Assembly: GCA_014529385.2 (NCBI GenBank)
Contig: CM043970.1
Location: 65,832,996-65,896,995, forward strand
Length of the DNA stretch: 64,000 nt
Source of the DNA: Adiantum capillus-veneris
Lineage: Eukaryota > Streptophyta > Polypodiopsida > Polypodiales > Pteridaceae
Direction of reading: 5' to 3'
Below the pieces are notes generated by a model that did not search any database, was not told where the DNA came from, and saw nothing but the letters and a program-made list of their open reading frames with translations. Shown here piece after piece: positions 46,741 through 58,182 of the stretch. A program made the position numbers and the translations under genes. Each line of letters opens with the position of its first letter. Within the stretch, counting starts at the first letter, position 1.

Positions 46741-47530
46741 TAGTAAACTAGCTTATATAATTATGTTCTATTTATCAAAGCTAGTATACATTATAAGTAA
46801 GCCGTGATAATTAGCTTAAGGTCAAAAATATAATTTAGCTATTTAATTAAGACAAAATAGACTAGTTTTAACTAAAATTAAAAGGAAAAAACTAGTTAAT
46901 CAAGTTAGCTAATTAAATTCTATTTATCAAAGTTATCATACATCATAAGTAATCTATGATAATTAGCAAAAGGTCAGAAAGTGAATCTAGTATTTAATTA
47001 AGTCAAAATATACTAATTTTAGTGAAAGGTAAAAGGAGGAAATCAGCTAATCAAGTTAGATAATTAAGTACTATTTATCAGAGTTATTTTACATTATAAG
47101 TAAGCCATAATAATTAGCTTGAGGTTAGAAAGTTAATCTAGCTATTTAATTAAACCAAAATAGATAAATTTTAGCTAGAAATAAAAAGGGGTAACTTAGC
47201 TATTCAAGTTAGATAGTTAAGTGCTATTTATCAAAATTAGTATACATCATAATTAAGCCTTGATAATTAGCTTAATGTTAAGAATTTAATCTAGCTATTT
47301 AATTAAGCCAAAATTGACTAATTTTTAGCTAAAATTAAAAGGTTGAAATTAGCTAGTCAAGTTAGATAATTGAGTGCTATTTATCAAAGTAAGTATACAT
47401 TATAAGTAAGCCGTGATAATTAGCTGAAGGTTAGAAAGTTAATGTAGTTATTTAACTAAGCAAGCCAAAACAAATTAATTTTAGCTAAAAATAAAAGGGA
47501 AAATTTAGATAACTAGCTTCAATAATTACA
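46741..47530. repeat. AT-rich tandem repeat, ~152 bp unit, about five copies
   Basis: The marker TGATAATTAGC (or a one-base variant) recurs at 46805, 46957, 47108, 47261 and 47414, spaced 151-153 bp. Units share CTATTTATCAAAGTTA, TACATTATAAGTAAGCC and TCTAGCTATTTAATTAAG, diverged by about 10-20 percent by eye. Confidence 0.88.
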
Positions 47531-48057
47531 AGGTTTAGGATAGAGTTAGAAAATATCATTATCTACTTGTGATAATTATAACATAACTAATTGATTAGTT
47601 TAAGTAATCATAATTGATCAAAAACCCTATTTTTATCTAAATATTAATTAGGATAAATAGAATCTATTGTTAAAAGTCTCTAGGAAAATTAGTGAAAGTA
47701 TAAACCATTGATATAAAGCTAAGAAAATTCATTCTTTAAGAGAAAATGAATATAATAAATATTAAGCTTAAAATAAGTAAATTTTAAGCTTGATATAGAT
47801 GGGAAATTTAGAAAAAATATGTAATTTTTTTAAAGAAAATTAAGAGAGCTTAGAAAATCCTGAAGGAATCTATGATAAAGTTATCTTACCCATATAAGCA
47901 AATAAGAAATTACTAGGTCAAGAAATTACCATCTAGGACTATGAATTTAACCTTGATTGGGTTAAGAAGAGAAATTAGATTGAATACAAAGGTTCATACA
48001 AGTTTTTAGATAAATTATATAATAAATAGATGTCCTTTTTTATAAGGATAAGAATTC
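47531..48057. other. AT-rich interval, no gene seen
   Basis: AT-rich sequence without repeat periodicity or coding text leads up to an ATG at 48058. Confidence 0.5.
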
Positions 48058-48180
48058 ATGGCACAAAAAAGGACCCGAGCCAATCCTCAATCTGATTCCA
48101 GAGGGTCACACGATGACGAGGCCGGGCCTAGTAGTAGGCATGTTGATGAGAGCATTCAGACCCCAATAGCACTGCAATAA
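48058..48180 (+). pseudogene. gag: Gag N-terminus-like fragment
   Basis: The ATG at 48058 opens MAQKRTRANPQSDSRGS with acidic and serine-rich text, typical in composition of a plant gypsy gag start. It ends at a TAA at 48178-48180. It is in the same frame as the gag domain at 49005-49500, so the interval between may be an insertion or decayed gag. Confidence 0.4.
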
Positions 48181-48415
48181 ACATCCGAACCGTCCCAAGT
48201 GGGTCTTCATTATAATTTAAAATTTGAATAATTCAAGTTCTTCTTGCATTCGTAAAAGAGCGGGTAAGGAATAATGAAAGTTGAATTGGATAAAACATGG
48301 AAGGCATCTTCCAAGAAACCAACGTATACTTGTTTCAGATTAGGAAATAATTGTTTGAGTTAATGCTAGTTGAATTAGGAAAGATATGATTGATCATCCT
48401 TAAGAAATCTTGAGA

Positions 48416-48649
48416 ATTAGTGGGTGTTTGATCAAGCGTCTAAAGTAATCTACCCAGATAGAATTAGGCCCATAGGTATAGGCCCTAGATAGAATTAGTG
48501 GGTGTTTGATCAAGTGTCTAAAGTAATCTACCCAGATAGAATTAGGCCCATAGGTATAGGCTCTAGATAGAATTAGTGGGTGTTTGATCAAGTGTCTAAA
48601 GTAATTCTACCCAAATAGAATTAGGCCCATACGTATAGGCCCTAGTTTT
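48416..48649. repeat. 78 bp tandem repeat, three copies
   Basis: The unit ATTAGTGGGTGTTTGATCAA starts at 48416, 48494 and 48572. Copies 1 and 2 are nearly identical and the third has small changes. Confidence 0.92.
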
Positions 48650-49004
48650 AGTGGACCAAAAGATGTTGTATATTTTGATCCTATATCTGATCCACCCAAA
48701 GTCCACAAGATTCTAGTATAGAATTGTCATCACCCTTGTACATAGTAGGATCTTTATGGATTGTATTAATTATTGTACATATTATGGTTCTCATGGGTGT
48801 GCTATAAGCAGTTTTGTTTATGGTTTGGCAATTTTCTTCATCCAGTGTGGAAACTTTTCTAGTATGAGATAAGTTGATAGCATAAGTAAGAGAGATTTGC
48901 ATCTAGTACTAAATTCCACTAATTCAATCCTAGGATAATACTCTCATAAATAGCCTTTACACTATCACTAAAGAGAAAAAAATACTACTAAAGCAAGTCC
49001 AACT

Positions 49005-49530
49005 CTTTACCTTCAAGGGAGAGGGACCAAATTAATTAGAGTGAGATGCCGAAGCATGGTTAGATGCTATGGACGACTATTTTAAAGCTTCAAGAACTGC
49101 TCAGAAAAACCAAACAATGCTGGGTATGTTCTGTCTCAACGAAGATGCCAAACTTTGGTGGAAGAAACACTGTAGAGATAATCCCACGAGTAGTCCCTCT
49201 TGGGAGAAAATGAAGCAGGCAATCAAAGAACGCTATCTCCCTCCTAAAAATCAGGCTATTAAGAGTAATGAATTCTTTTGTCTACACCAGATAGGACTTT
49301 CACTAGAGGAGTACTACACCAAGTTTGTGTCTTTACGATGTTATGCTCCCCAGACGACCATGGAGTAGCAAATTGCCCAATTCTGTCAAGGCCTCAACAA
49401 ACCCTTGAGTACAAGTCTCGAAGCCATGATGCCTACATCAATTCAGGATGCCCTTCTCAGGGCCAAGCCTCTTGCAACTAAAGGAACCAACTCTACAAGG
49501 AACTATAATGGATTTAATAACTTTAGAGGA
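49005..49530 (+). pseudogene. gag: Gypsy-type gag domain in a chimeric element
   Basis: DAEAWLDAMDDYFKASRTAQ, MFCLNEDAKLWWKKHCRDN, SWEKMKQAIKERYLPP and SLEEYYTKFVSLRCYAP...FCQGLNKPL make a clear Retrotrans_gag (Ty3/gypsy-style) domain. A TAG at 49366-49368 interrupts it. It continues in the same frame through NGFNNFRGRAKG straight into a copia protease, with no gypsy zinc knuckle, protease or RT in between. Confidence 0.8.
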
Positions 49531-49990
49531 AGAGCCAAGGGAACTTTCAACCATTCTGTAATAGGAGACTGTGTTGCTGATGCAGAATGGGATTTTAGTG
49601 CAGAGTGCACTTACAATCTTGTTGTCCATGATGCATGCTTGTCAGTTATTACTGCAGATTCACATGTGTGGTATTTCGATAGTGGTGCTACAAAGCACAT
49701 TACCTCACATAGTGAATTGTTCACCTATTTTGAGTCTGTCCCTCAAGGGAAATCTGTCACTTGTTCCAACAATGCCTCTTACCCGGTTCAGGGAGTTGAA
49801 AAGATTGTGCTTACTGCTACAAACGATAGTTCCTTCACACTTGTTGATGCACTTTATGTACCTGGGATCAAGAAGAATCTCTTGTCTATATTTGGAATTG
49901 CTAGACTTGGACTTGTAGTCAAATTTGTGGATGACAGATGTATAGTTCATGATATCAGTTTTGGTGATGAAATTGTTGCATCTGGCCTTA
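49531..49990 (+). pseudogene. Copia protease and start of pre-integrase region (chimeric element)
   Basis: VWYFDSGATKHITSHSELF is the copia aspartic protease signature. FTLVDALYVPGIKKNLLSI and VVKFVDDRCIVHDISFGDEIVAS follow, matching the full copia element at 59275-59600. After FGDEIVASGL the text jumps to RNase H; the GAG-pre-integrase, integrase and RT are all missing. Confidence 0.85.
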
Positions 49991-50570
49991 CTGGTTGTTT
50001 TGACATGCAAGTGTCCACAAGTGGTTTTTTTTTCATGCTTGGCAGTTCATGTATATCATGGTTGAGCAAGAAGCAACCTAGTGTGGCCACTTCGAGTTTG
50101 AGGCTGAGTACAGGGCAGTCTTCACAGCTACGGTTGAGTGTGTATGGCTCAGACGCCTTATGGATGATTTGGGTGTTGGACAGGACACTGCCAACACTAT
50201 CTACACTGACAGTCAGAGCGCATTGGCAGTTGCAAGGAACCCAATTTTTGGACAGGACACTTCCAACACTATCTACTGGACGCCTTATGGATGATTTGGG
50301 TGTTGGACAGGACATTGCCAACACTATCTACACTGACAGTCAGAGCGCATTGGCAGTTTTGTAAGGAACCCAATTTTTAATGCTCGCACAAAGCACATAG
50401 AGGTGCATTACCAGTATGTCAGGGAGATACTCTCAGCAAGAGAGATCAGCTTGGCTTATGTGCCAACACAGGACAACCTTGCAGATCTTTTCACAAAAGG
50501 ATTGTCTCGTGAGAAGCTTGAAGCTTCCGCAAATATTTGGGCTTACTCCCCTTTGTGGACTAATCATGTC
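49991..50570 (+). pseudogene. Copia RNase H (chimeric element)
   Basis: GCFDMQVSTSGFFFMLGSSCISWLSKKQ, RLMDDLGVGQDIANTIYTDSQSALAV, TKHIEVHYQYVREILSAREI and AYVPTQDNLADLFTKGL are copia RNase H text. A segment of about 100 bp at 50154 is repeated at 50281 (offset 127 bp), with a shorter partial copy near 50250. This and a frameshift near 50360 break the frame. Confidence 0.88.
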
Positions 50571-50638
50571 CTCAGGGCATGGCACTTCCCTTTACTCATG
50601 TGCCAAATCTCGTTCACCGCATCACTCCAGGGGGGATT

Positions 50639-50857
50639 TGTTACCATATACATGTGGTAGTGATGTGTGTGAACACACTAGGACCACTGGGGCATTTTTT
50701 CCCTCTTTAGGAGGTTTTTTCTCTTGAGCACACCCCCATCACTGTAGGGCTATCTATCTTTCCATTCCACACTAAGTAACGCACTCTCTATTGTGTGCCT
50801 TGAGCTTCCTTCATCTATCCAAGCTGTGTGCATTTCTTTGCAACCCTAATTCCAACA
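50639..50857 (+). repeat. 3' LTR of the chimeric copia-type element (219 bp)
   Basis: It runs from TGTTACCATATACATGTGG to CCCTAATTCCAACA, preceded by the polypurine tract CCAGGGGGGATT at 50628-50638. It closely matches the 226 bp LTR at 57634-57859, so both elements belong to one family. Confidence 0.9.
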
Positions 50858-53800
50858 ATCCTTTCGGTGTAGATCTGACCATGGCTAGCAAGTATAGTAG
50901 GTTCTTCCCTTTTAGATTTTTTCCTAGATTTCTAGCATGTTATAGATCAGCCCCAACATTCTTCACGGGCTTGTTTCCCAAGCCATTTTCTTTACTCTTC
51001 CTTTGAGTATTGGTAGTATGTTGTGTATTGGATACTGATTGCATACTTCAATTGTGGGTATATTCTCTTCATCATGAGTAAAAAGGATAGTTTTGATGCA
51101 AAGTTTAGGAAGCGTTACAATAATAGGAGTATATGTGCTCTTTTAAGTCTTCGTATGCAGTTCAACATATTGTATTAAATTGTGACCTACAATTTTGATC
51201 TTGGCAGATGCAGAGAGGTGGCCGACATTTGGTTTGATCTTAGGGAGTTTTCTTGAGTAGCTAGATTATTTTTGTACCTCGATGACTTCTTTGGCAAACA
51301 TGATCCTTAGGTGATGACCTATTTGGTCTTCCTATTCTCAGTAATCTGAGTTTATCGATGTTGTGATTCTCTATGAGTCTCGAGTTCCATGAGATTCAAG
51401 TTTTGCTATTTAGCTACAAAGGCCATAATTTTACTCCAAGTTGTGTGAGATTTTGTTATGGTGGTACTTATTCTCCTTTCCCAAGATTGAGTGGGTGGGG
51501 GGCCTCCTATCTTGGGGGGAGTTCTCATTTTTAGCTCTTGAGATTTCAGTGACAGTGCTAGGTCTATTCCAATGTGGGGTTGAGTCTATTGTTATTTCAA
51601 AGCGTACTTTTGAGGATATTTCTCTTTCAGAGGGGGCTTCTAGGTTATTATCTTTAGTTGACTACTAGTGCTCCATTCAACGGAGTACCATGCAAGGTGT
51701 CTTCTAATTCTTGGTTTCCTTGCCCATTCCTTGTGACTTAACCCACATTGTAGTTGATATCTTGGCGGACGTTCTTCTTTATCCATTTTGGTCGTTGCTT
51801 CATCTTTTGGATTTGTGGTGTGACGATTGTTCTACTCAGTGCAACCAAGCAGTATTCCATATGCGTTGTTTTCTAGATTGAACCCTGGATCCTGTACCAT
51901 TCAGAAAAACTCCTACTTTTCTTATCCTTAGACTAGCATGTTGCTTTTGTTGAGGTGGATATTGGTCCATCTTGGACTAGAAACTAGTAGAAATTAGCCA
52001 AAATTCTTCAAAGAGGGGAGAACACAAGTAGATAATGTTGGAGAGTTAAGACATTTATCCATGGCTTGAGTGCTCTCCCCTTAGAGGTGGATGTGGAGCT
52101 AGCTTGGGAGCTAATGTCCACAGACTCTTTTCTTTTAGTGCTAGCGGCTCCATGTGCATCGGACATGATTGATAGTTTATTTGGTGGCTTTCTATAGCGC
52201 CTTGGTCTTCTCTTGAAGAGCTTGGGTGTAGGGTCTCTTAATCTTGATGTGTTAGCTACAATCGCAATAAATGATGGTTGGTGCAATTCTTTCGTTCTTC
52301 ATCATTGGACCATTTGTTCCTCAGTAGCCTTGGTTGTCCCATTCTTTGGACTTTCCATAATAGCAACTTGGAGCGGTTAGCAACAAACCCTTTTGCAAAT
52401 GCTAGTTGTATAACTTTAGAGTTAGAAGTGTTGAGGAGATTCTTGTTAGAGCTAGATTTAGTTTCAATAGCAGACAACATTTTACTTCTTGGATGTCTTT
52501 CAAGGGTAGTGGTTGGATAATACTATCATCGTGTACTATCCACATAACACTTTGTTTATAGTTGCAAGTTGCTCACTCTAGCCGTTTGGCCAACTTCAGA
52601 TTGTTATCAAGATGGAGAGAAACCTATAAGAAATTATATGTTGGATAATCATGACTTCTTCCCATGTGGACAGATAGGCTCCACCATTTTGGCCATATCT
52701 CCCAAATTGTAGCTCTAAAAATTATTTTAAAAAATAGGGGCAAAAAGTTCAACTCAACACCTACAACTTTGCTGTTGATAAATTTTTAAAATTTGGAATG
52801 AAAAAAATAGAGAAAAATCTTACAAAAATATGTGTTTGTCGTTTCCTTGCCGAAAGTATTCCAAGAGATCCCCTCTTGACTCCATGTGCAAGCCTTGTGT
52901 ACACAAGTGAATTATGCTTGAATTTGATAATATTTTGTTGACTTCAACTCCATAATGCATAAGATTCTCCTTCCCTTCACTATTGACTCTTATTCTTCAC
53001 CTGTAGTGACGGTCACGTAGAATCAGCATCCAGTGAATTTTTTAATTTTTTTTCATAGGGTTTGTTCCTACCTCTCCTTATTTCCAATATCCAAATGTGT
53101 CAAAACCATAGCTATGTACAAAATATATACATAGATTTTTTGTGATTTGCATGCATCACGTCCTTCCTCCTCCACATTTAAGCCTTAAAGCCTTTCCATC
53201 AAGTACATACCAAGAGAGAGGTGGTCAAAAATTTGAAAAGCGGCCCTCAAAGAGAACATGGAGATAGGAGAAGTACACACTCCAACAAAACCTCCTCAAA
53301 CTGTTTTCATTGTTTACTGACACCAAATGCTCCAACTCTAAACCTCATCCAAGGAGTTTGGATTATCAAACAAGAAGTGGTTATGAAGATAGAACTATCC
53401 CTCTTTGCTTGCCAAATCTAGCTCCAATACATGCATTGAAACATGCACTATAATTTTTGCATACATGATGAAAAAGAGAATACTAAAGCCAAAACTAGAC
53501 TTCCATCCATAGATAGACAAGAGTAAATCAAAGAGCATCCTCTACTTCTAGAAGGAAAGAGATCCCCCTCTGTCATCCATATTCCATGATTTGGTAAAAA
53601 AGTGCAACTCAATCATCAACCTACTACCCATTAGATAGGTAGCTATGTCGGCAATTCCAAGAAAGACATGCACTTGCAAAAGGCTACACAAATATGCCCT
53701 TCCATCTCCTTGAAGAAAACACAACCATAACAACCTCATTTTGAAGTGTTGAAGAAGATCCTACTATTGTCCAAACACTTCTCTGAAGAAGAAGTTGTAT

Positions 53801-54110
53801 ATGAATAGCTCCCTCTCTCGATCCAAACAACCAGATGATGGCCCCCCTTTCCGGATGGAAAACCAAAGCAATCCAGCATTGTTATGCATCCTGCACCCTC
53901 CATCGGGTTCCCCTCTGTGAAGAGAGGTTAGGGTAAACAAGGGTAAAGATAGAGAAGTCTTAGATGAGGATCCAAGGCCTCCACATACCCAAACCTGCCC
54001 AAACTTGGAGAAAGATATGAAAAAATAACAAGCTTCTTCTCTCTCAATCATGTCTAGAATGGCATCTGATCAGCCAAATCTGAGTATCCAAGGTGTTCCT
54101 AACACCTAGG
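50858..54110. other. Unassigned interval
   Basis: Several open frames exist (51441-51668 plus; 52008-52480 and 53548-54051 minus) but none shows a motif I recognise. The minus-strand pair at 52008-52480 is Ser/Lys/Arg-rich and may be a decayed retroelement ORF. Confidence 0.4.
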
Positions 54111-54122
54111 GCTCTAATATCA
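54111..54122 (-). other. Primer-binding-site-like sequence, minus strand
   Basis: On the minus strand this reads TGATATTAGAGC, two mismatches from TGGTATCAGAGC. It lies beside the repeat at 54132, as expected for a minus-strand LTR element whose body extends to lower coordinates. Confidence 0.45.
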
Positions 54123-54131
54123 TCTTATAGG

Positions 54132-54383
54132 TGGCAATGAAAGATGCAACGAAGACAAGAATTGTCTTGTGATTTGGTGGACACCTCCACTTTGATCTAG
54201 AACACCTACAATGCCACACACATGGACAAGGCGCACCTATGGAAAAGAAAAGTAGGACATTTGGACAAGGCACATCTATGGATAAGAGAGATAGGCACAC
54301 CATGTCCACCGACATGGACAAGGCACGCCTACGGAGAAGAGAGAAGAGAGATCGTTAAGGTAGAAAGAGATGGGACATCTGAG

Positions 54384-54473
<90 letters not shown>

Positions 54474-54510
54474 GTGGGAAAGGCTCTCCAGCTCATACAA
54501 GTGACCAAGG
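54132..54510 (-). repeat. Terminal repeat, right copy, of a putative nested element
   Basis: It starts TGGCAATGAAAGATGC and aligns with 43372-43620, with extra internal copies of a TGGACAAGGC-CACCTATGG unit (near 54223, 54262 and 54308) and a (GA)n tract at 54387-54471. How far it extends to the right is unclear; similarity with the left copy is lost after GGCTCTCCA. Confidence 0.5.
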
Positions 54511-55296
54511 GTGGTCCCGATTGGCATGCCTCATTGCTAGACCCAAGATACACACAATTATGACTGCTACTACTGAGACTGCCAATTTCCCCTATACACA
54601 AGACCATGGACATGCTCTCCACATGGGTATCACCTCAAACATGCTTTGAGATCATAGGTCTGGTGCACCTCGTCCTGGCTAGATATAGATCTGGATTAGG
54701 ATCTTGGATGAGACACCCTACCACTGCATGATCACAAGCTTTGTGAGAGGCCACCCTAAGGATGTACTGCACCATGGAGATGGTCTCCACACACTGCAAC
54801 TACTACCCAATAGAAACACTAGGGCTGACCTGGAAAATGTTGATAAGTTGGGGAAAAATTCTAGGAATGTGCCATGCCTTGACTATCAGCCAAGGCCATA
54901 TCTACCCCCAAGGGTTGACCCCTAAGGCCCTCTTGGATCTACTACAATATGTTGTAAGAATGACCCCCCTACACATATATATGCCCATAGACTGGCTGTG
55001 TGACCCACTCCTCTAAGCCCATGACCCTAGAAAATAGGGGGAAAATAGGAGAGAATGGTGAAAATGACATCGGATGCCCATTGGACTCAAGTGAAAATTA
55101 TTGGCAAGGTTGGAAAAAATTCTCTTAGCTACAAGATCCTAATAGACATGGAACCAAGCTAGATCCCAAGGCTAAACATTGCTAAAAACAGCTTTTCATG
55201 AGAAACCTACCTCACACTAGTTGAGCATAGCCACAAAATAGCCCTCACTCCCTAACACTTGCCCTTAGGTGAAACTAGGAACAATTGAATGAATCC
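54511..55296. other. Unassigned interval, possibly the rest of an LTR
   Basis: I see no gene. On the minus strand, CTAAGGGCAAG followed by TGTTAGGGAGTGAGG near 55257 looks like an LTR start. CAAAGA at 55296-55301 also occurs at 43366-43371. Confidence 0.35.
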
Positions 55297-57083
55297 AAAG
55301 AGATGCATGAACTCTCTCTCCCTCGTTGTTAGTGTGTAAAGACGCTTCAACGTCTTGCATGTTCTCAACCATAGATAGGAACTTGTGAAAGACACAAAAG
55401 ACTTGGTCTTTCCTCTTCAAGAGGTAGACCCACACCTTTTAGTATAGTCATTTATGAAATCAAGAAATATAACCCCCCCCCCCCCCCAAAAAAAAAAAAA
55501 AAAGACTTATTCATCATAGGTCCACATAGATTGCTATGAACCAACTCTAGAGGATTTTCTAACATCCTATCCAATGGTGAAGTCGTAAGCCTAGTCTATT
55601 TCCCGTATATGCAATGCTCACACAAACTAACATCAAAACGGTTTAACACAGGGATATAACAAAAACATTATAAGTGCTTCATTCCTTTCTGACTCATATG
55701 ACCAAGCCGGCTATTCCACAACTCAGTACAAGGTAGATTGGCTACATAAATAGAGTTCTATTTCATAGAAGAGACATACAAGGAATATAATGAGCCAGAC
55801 TTTTGGCCTTTTGGGCATGACCAAGTTACCTTTTCTAACTATCCATGAACCATTGCCAAACATTGTAGTGTATCCAAGATCATCAAGATATCCTACTAAA
55901 ACCAAGCTTTTAGTTAGATTTGGCACGTCTAACACCTCACAACATGAACTCAATACCATTGCACATACACAATTTCACATCTCCAATGCCACATATCCCA
56001 AGCTAATGAGAATCACCCAACTTAATTGAACCATGTGTGGAAGCATAATTGGAGAACCACTTCTTGTGAGGACTAACACGAAAACTCACAGCTGAGTCAA
56101 CGATCCAATTGTATGCATAGCATTTGTCAAGAGCTAACAATGCCTCAAAGTTTGGACTCAAATTGGAAGTGAAGACTAGTACATTTGACGACTACATCAC
56201 GTCAGGAACAACATCGACATGTGGAGATTCAACCACATTGAGATCCTCTATCTTCACACTACTCTTAGGAGGTGCATGACTTATGACAATGGTTGTACCC
56301 TTTTCTCTTTATGAAAAAAATAAATCATTTTTCATGTTTTCTTTCTTGTGAAAATGGTAGCATTCAATGTTCCTTATGTGATGTCAACAACTCTTTGTGC
56401 GTACATGCTTGCAATCCTAAGGACAAGTGCAACTGTGACTGTGACTGCAAACTCTTTGTCGTCGATGGCTACTTCAATTAGCCATATAAGCATCACCATG
56501 CCCACTAGTGTCAAGAGATTGGCATCAAGTCTCTTCCGCGAGCAAAGCACTAGTAACATCATTCAAAAAAAGCTTGCCCTGAGGGGTGGAGTTATTAATG
56601 GTAGTGTTAGATATATCCCATGATATAGGAAAAGAGCATAGCAGGAAAATTGCTTTCATTTCATCATCCAAACTCATTCATTTAGAGTTGTGTGAAAATA
56701 CTATTGAACTCATTTGAATACAAATTGACACTTCTACCCTCTTTCATATTCAGAACACATAAGCTTCTTCATCAAAAACACTTTGTTCAATGCACTCTTA
56801 CCATCCCAAGTCGATCATAAGGGCTCCCATAATTCCTTTGCAATAGTTTGTCCATAATTGTAAAGCAAATGGACTCACCAAGGTGTAGGCAAATGGTCCC
56901 CATAGCACGGGAATCAAGCTCCTCCCACTCATCATCAATGTAAACACCCTCTTTATGCTCTTTCACTGGTGTTGCAAGTCCCTTGTTGACCAAGACATCA
57001 AGTAAATGAAGCTTCCATATCATGAAGTTTGTGCCATCAAAATTCTTGATATAATACTCTTCTTTGTCAAAAGTTCCAGCCAT
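55297..57083 (-). pseudogene. Copia gag, protease and integrase N-half, minus strand
   Basis: The ATG at 57083 opens MAGTFDKEEYYIKNFDGTNF, then MIWKLHLLDVLVNKGLATPV and DEWEELDSRAMGTICLHL, a copia-type gag. A degraded zinc knuckle (ECYHFHKKENMKND) lies near 56370, protease WIVDSAVSFRVSPHKKWFSNY near 56110-56050, pre-integrase NSRLGHMSQKGMKHL near 55710, and integrase text up to about 55300. The coding text stops inside the integrase core at the point where the 43371 fragment takes up. Confidence 0.78.
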
Positions 57084-57633
57084 GATTGACAAGAGAAAAT
57101 GCAAGAGTGAGACTAGGAATTTATGGAAAAAACATTCCAAATTTTCTGGCAAAGTCTCCTTTGTACAGAAATAAAAAGCTCAATAAGAAACATAAGAAAA
57201 TTATTGCAATCTCAACACAAAAGATTACATATAGGCAAACTAGAGGACTCGTGGAAAAATCCAGTAGGGTCTTTTTTGTGTGGATATGAAATTCTCAAGA
57301 AAAACTCAAGACAAAATCAACACATGAAGTATCAAGAGTGCTCTTTGGGCATAACTGGCATGTACTGCTCAAAGAAACTATCAAAACGACTAACAACTTG
57401 GCATAAAAGCACCTATACGCATCTATATGTATCCTATGGCAAGGCCACAAATGGGGATCTCCAACAACCTAATCCATCTCACATTGGGTAACCCGACCCT
57501 AGTGCTCGGCTTCACAAAACTTCATGCAACAACCCTCACAAAAGGTTATGTACACATGACTAGCCACATTCTTAGAAAGGGCTCTTCCAAACCAAGTCTA
57601 AAATAAATTAGGACTACCAAAAGAAGTCAAAAT
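57084..57633. other. Unassigned interval, probably leader or LTR of the minus-strand copia
   Basis: It lies upstream (on the minus strand) of the gag ATG at 57083. I could not fix LTR ends or a primer site. Confidence 0.35.
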
Positions 57634-57859
57634 TGTTGCCATATACATGTGGTAGTGATATGTGTGAACACACCTAGGACCGCCGAGGCATTTTCTCCCT
57701 CTTTAGGTGGTTTTTTCCCTGTGCATTGTATATACGCCCATTCATTCTAGGGATATCTATCTTTACATTGCACACTAAGTAACACACTCTTTATTGTGTG
57801 CCTTGAGATTCGTTCATCTTCCCCAAGCTGTGTGTTTCCCTACAACCCTAATTCCAACA
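57634..57859 (+). repeat. 5' LTR of the copia element (226 bp)
   Basis: It runs from TGTTGCCATATACATGTGG to CCCTAATTCCAACA and is nearly collinear with the LTR at 50639-50857. Confidence 0.92.
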
Positions 57860-57861
57860 AT

Positions 57862-57873
57862 TGGTATCAGAGC
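57862..57873 (+). other. Primer-binding site of the copia element
   Basis: TGGTATCAGAGC lies two bases after the LTR end, an exact match to the common tRNA-Met-type plant copia primer site. Confidence 0.95.
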
Positions 57874-58182
57874 AGGTTGCCTCCTCCCGGGCTAAGTCGC
57901 CAACAGCTCCAGCAAATTCCTGTTCACTTTGTCCCATTTTTGTGAGCTTTGGCAAGCATTCATAGGTCAAAAAAATAATTGGGCTGAATTTGGCCTCCAT
58001 TTCAACTATAGGCAATGCTGCACATGCTATTTTGTCATTTTGTGCAAAATTTTTGTCAGTGTCATTTTCTACATAACAGGTCCCTTACAGTCTTCTACAG
58101 TTTGTGCTATATAGCACGTTCTATTCCCACTTTGTTTCTCCTCTTTTTGGGCAGTTTTCACATCAGCTCTGCAGGACTTACC

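Noticed and set aside
51441-52480. Possible LINE or host gene
   Set aside because: Open frames are short and show no endonuclease, RT or other motif.
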